Shown: piece by piece, positions 4,948 to 5,640 of the stretch
Layout of the letters: each line of letters starts with the position of its first letter
Position numbering within the stretch: position 1 is the first letter of the stretch
NCBI GenBank assembly: GCA_014728185.1
Contig: WJMB01000268.1
Coordinates: 1-5,640, forward strand
DNA length: 5,640 bases
Origin: Candidatus Coatesiibacteriota bacterium
GTDB lineage: Bacteria > RBG-13-66-14
Reading direction: 5' to 3'
The notes under the pieces: generated by a model
What the model was told of the DNA's origin: nothing
The model's input: only the letters and a program-made list of their open reading frames with translations
Databases searched by the model: none
Position numbers and translations under genes: made by a program

Positions 4948-5502
4948 TCAGACCAATTCTGGAAAACGTCGAGCGGTCAGCAGCACACCGACGATCAGCT
5001 TGGTGTCGATGAACTCGCCGGTGTCGATACGGCGAAGCAGCTCGCCCAGGGGCGCGCGGCACGGCCGGACGAACTCGGTGTCATCGACGGGCGCGTTGGG
5101 CGGCCGGCTCAGCCCCCGGCCCAGATAGAGGCGGATCATCCCGCTCGAATAGCCCACCGAGTGGGCGTACTCGTGGAGGAAAAACAGCTCTCGCACCGCC
5201 AACCCCAGCTCCTCGAGAAGCTCGCGCCGGGCGGTTACGCCGGGGGCCTCATCGGGTTCGACCACACCGGCGGGTAGCTCGATCACCGTACGGCCCACGG
5301 CGGGACGGTGATGCTCCAGCAGGTGTACCGTACCGTCGTCATCAAGGGGTAGAACCGCCACGGCGTGGGGCGGATGGACGATCTCATGAGCCGTCCGGCG
5401 GCCGTCGGGCAACCGCAGCCGCCAGCGCTCCAGCTCGAGGTAGACACCGGAGAACAGCCGCTCTCGCTTCAGAATTTCACTCTCGATCCGTTCCTCTGTC
5501 AC
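4948..5502 (-). CDS. Nudix hydrolase, ADP-ribose pyrophosphatase (NudF) type
   Basis: This 184-residue cytoplasmic enzyme carries a complete Nudix box from G79 to L101: G-x5-E85-x7-R93-E94-L-x-E97-E98-x-G100-L101, with nothing missing. The lead-in IELPAGVVE (74-82) and the following EYAHSVGYSSGMIRLYL (111-127) are characteristic of ADP-ribose pyrophosphatases, which hydrolyse ADP-ribose to AMP and ribose 5-phosphate using Mg2+ held by the box glutamates. The C-terminal E-F-V segment and TGEFIDTKLIVGVL (161-174) match the helix that ends this subfamily. The length is typical for short NudF-like proteins. Other nucleoside-diphosphate-sugar substrates are possible. The start is GTG (5502-5500), with GGAG (5512-5509) six bases upstream and no in-frame ATG nearby. 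About 120 bases separate it from the next gene downstream, which has its own -10 box, so it is probably monocistronic. It diverges from the sigma-54 promoter at the right edge. Confidence 0.93.
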   Translation of the reverse strand: MTEERIESEILKRERLFSGVYLELERWRLRLPDGRRTAHEIVHPPHAVAVLPLDDDGTVHLLEHHRPAVGRTVIELPAGVVEPDEAPGVTARRELLEELGLAVRELFFLHEYAHSVGYSSGMIRLYLGRGLSRPPNAPVDDTEFVRPCRAPLGELLRRIDTGEFIDTKLIVGVLLTARRFPELV

Positions 5503-5557
5503 GATGCTCTCCGTGATGATAGCCGGACGACCCGCGCCGATTTCCGGATGAAAGGGG

Positions 5558-5574
5558 TTGGCATCCGCCCGGCG
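5558..5574 (+). promoter_or_regulatory. Degenerate upstream copy of the sigma-54 site
   Basis: TTGGCAT followed by CGGC keeps the sigma-54 geometry: GG at 5560-5561, ten bases, then GC at 5572-5573. The -24 half is good, but the -12 half has CG in place of TT. It abuts the stronger site exactly 17 bases upstream of it. It could be a weak second promoter, a non-productive binding site, or chance. Confidence 0.4.
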
Positions 5575-5591
5575 TTGGCACGTTTCTTGCG
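5575..5591 (+). promoter_or_regulatory. Near-consensus sigma-54 (RpoN) -24/-12 promoter
   Basis: TTGGCACG-TTTC-TTGCG matches the RpoN consensus TTGGCAC(G)-N4-TTGC, with GG (5577-5578) and GC (5589-5590) separated by the required ten bases. Transcription would begin about 12 bases past the GC, near 5602, and run right out of the window. No gene begins before 5640, so the target is outside. Such promoters need an AAA+ enhancer-binding activator, whose site would be expected some 80-150 bases upstream, inside or near the start of the divergent Nudix gene. Confidence 0.75.
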
Positions 5592-5640
5592 GAAGAGGAC
5601 GCGGGGATCGGCGAGAAACGCACCCCGCCCCGCTGCAAGA

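Overview
The window is GC-rich, gene-dense bacterial chromosome with the layout of a housekeeping or accessory region. I see no sign of phage, transposon, plasmid, CRISPR or RNA genes. The lineage cannot be fixed from this sequence. A high-GC genome with class I fumarase, MltG and a near-perfect sigma-54 (-24/-12) promoter argues against Actinobacteria and fits Proteobacteria, Acidobacteria or one of the GC-rich uncultured phyla. That placement is inference.

Layout, left to right. (1) Positions 1-165, minus strand: the N-terminal end of a TrmN6/YfiC-like tRNA adenine-N6 methyltransferase that runs off the left edge. (2) Positions 251-820, plus strand: the beta subunit of a two-subunit class I fumarase/tartrate dehydratase, divergent from gene 1. 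The two genes share an 85-bp spacer whose candidate promoters overlap head to head. (3) Positions 868-897: a strong symmetrical hairpin terminator between convergent genes. (4) Positions 4116 down to 958, minus strand: a compact three-gene unit with overlapping stops and starts. It comprises mltG (endolytic murein transglycosylase), a membrane protein with the outline of a family 2 glycosyltransferase but lacking the expected catalytic motifs, and a 12-TM major facilitator exporter. (5) Positions 4117-4341: a non-coding gap with two hairpins and a candidate mltG promoter. (6) Positions 4824 down to 4342, minus strand: a small membrane-anchored, cysteine-containing protein of unknown function, with a perfect TATAAT box upstream. 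(7) Positions 5502 down to 4948, minus strand: a Nudix hydrolase of the ADP-ribose pyrophosphatase type. (8) Positions 5503-5640: no gene, but a near-consensus sigma-54 promoter points rightwards out of the window, with a weaker copy of the same spacing directly before it.

How the genes work together: only the mltG / glycosyltransferase-like / MFS unit is clearly a co-expressed set. MltG cuts nascent glycan strands at the inner membrane. The other two members are also inner-membrane proteins, so a role in envelope glycan metabolism or export is a reasonable but unproven guess. The fumarase beta subunit has no alpha subunit beside it. The Nudix and Cys-protein genes each look like separate transcription units. 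The most interesting items are the degenerate glycosyltransferase, the sigma-54 promoter pair at the right edge, the Cys-containing unknown protein and the back-to-back promoters at 174-224.
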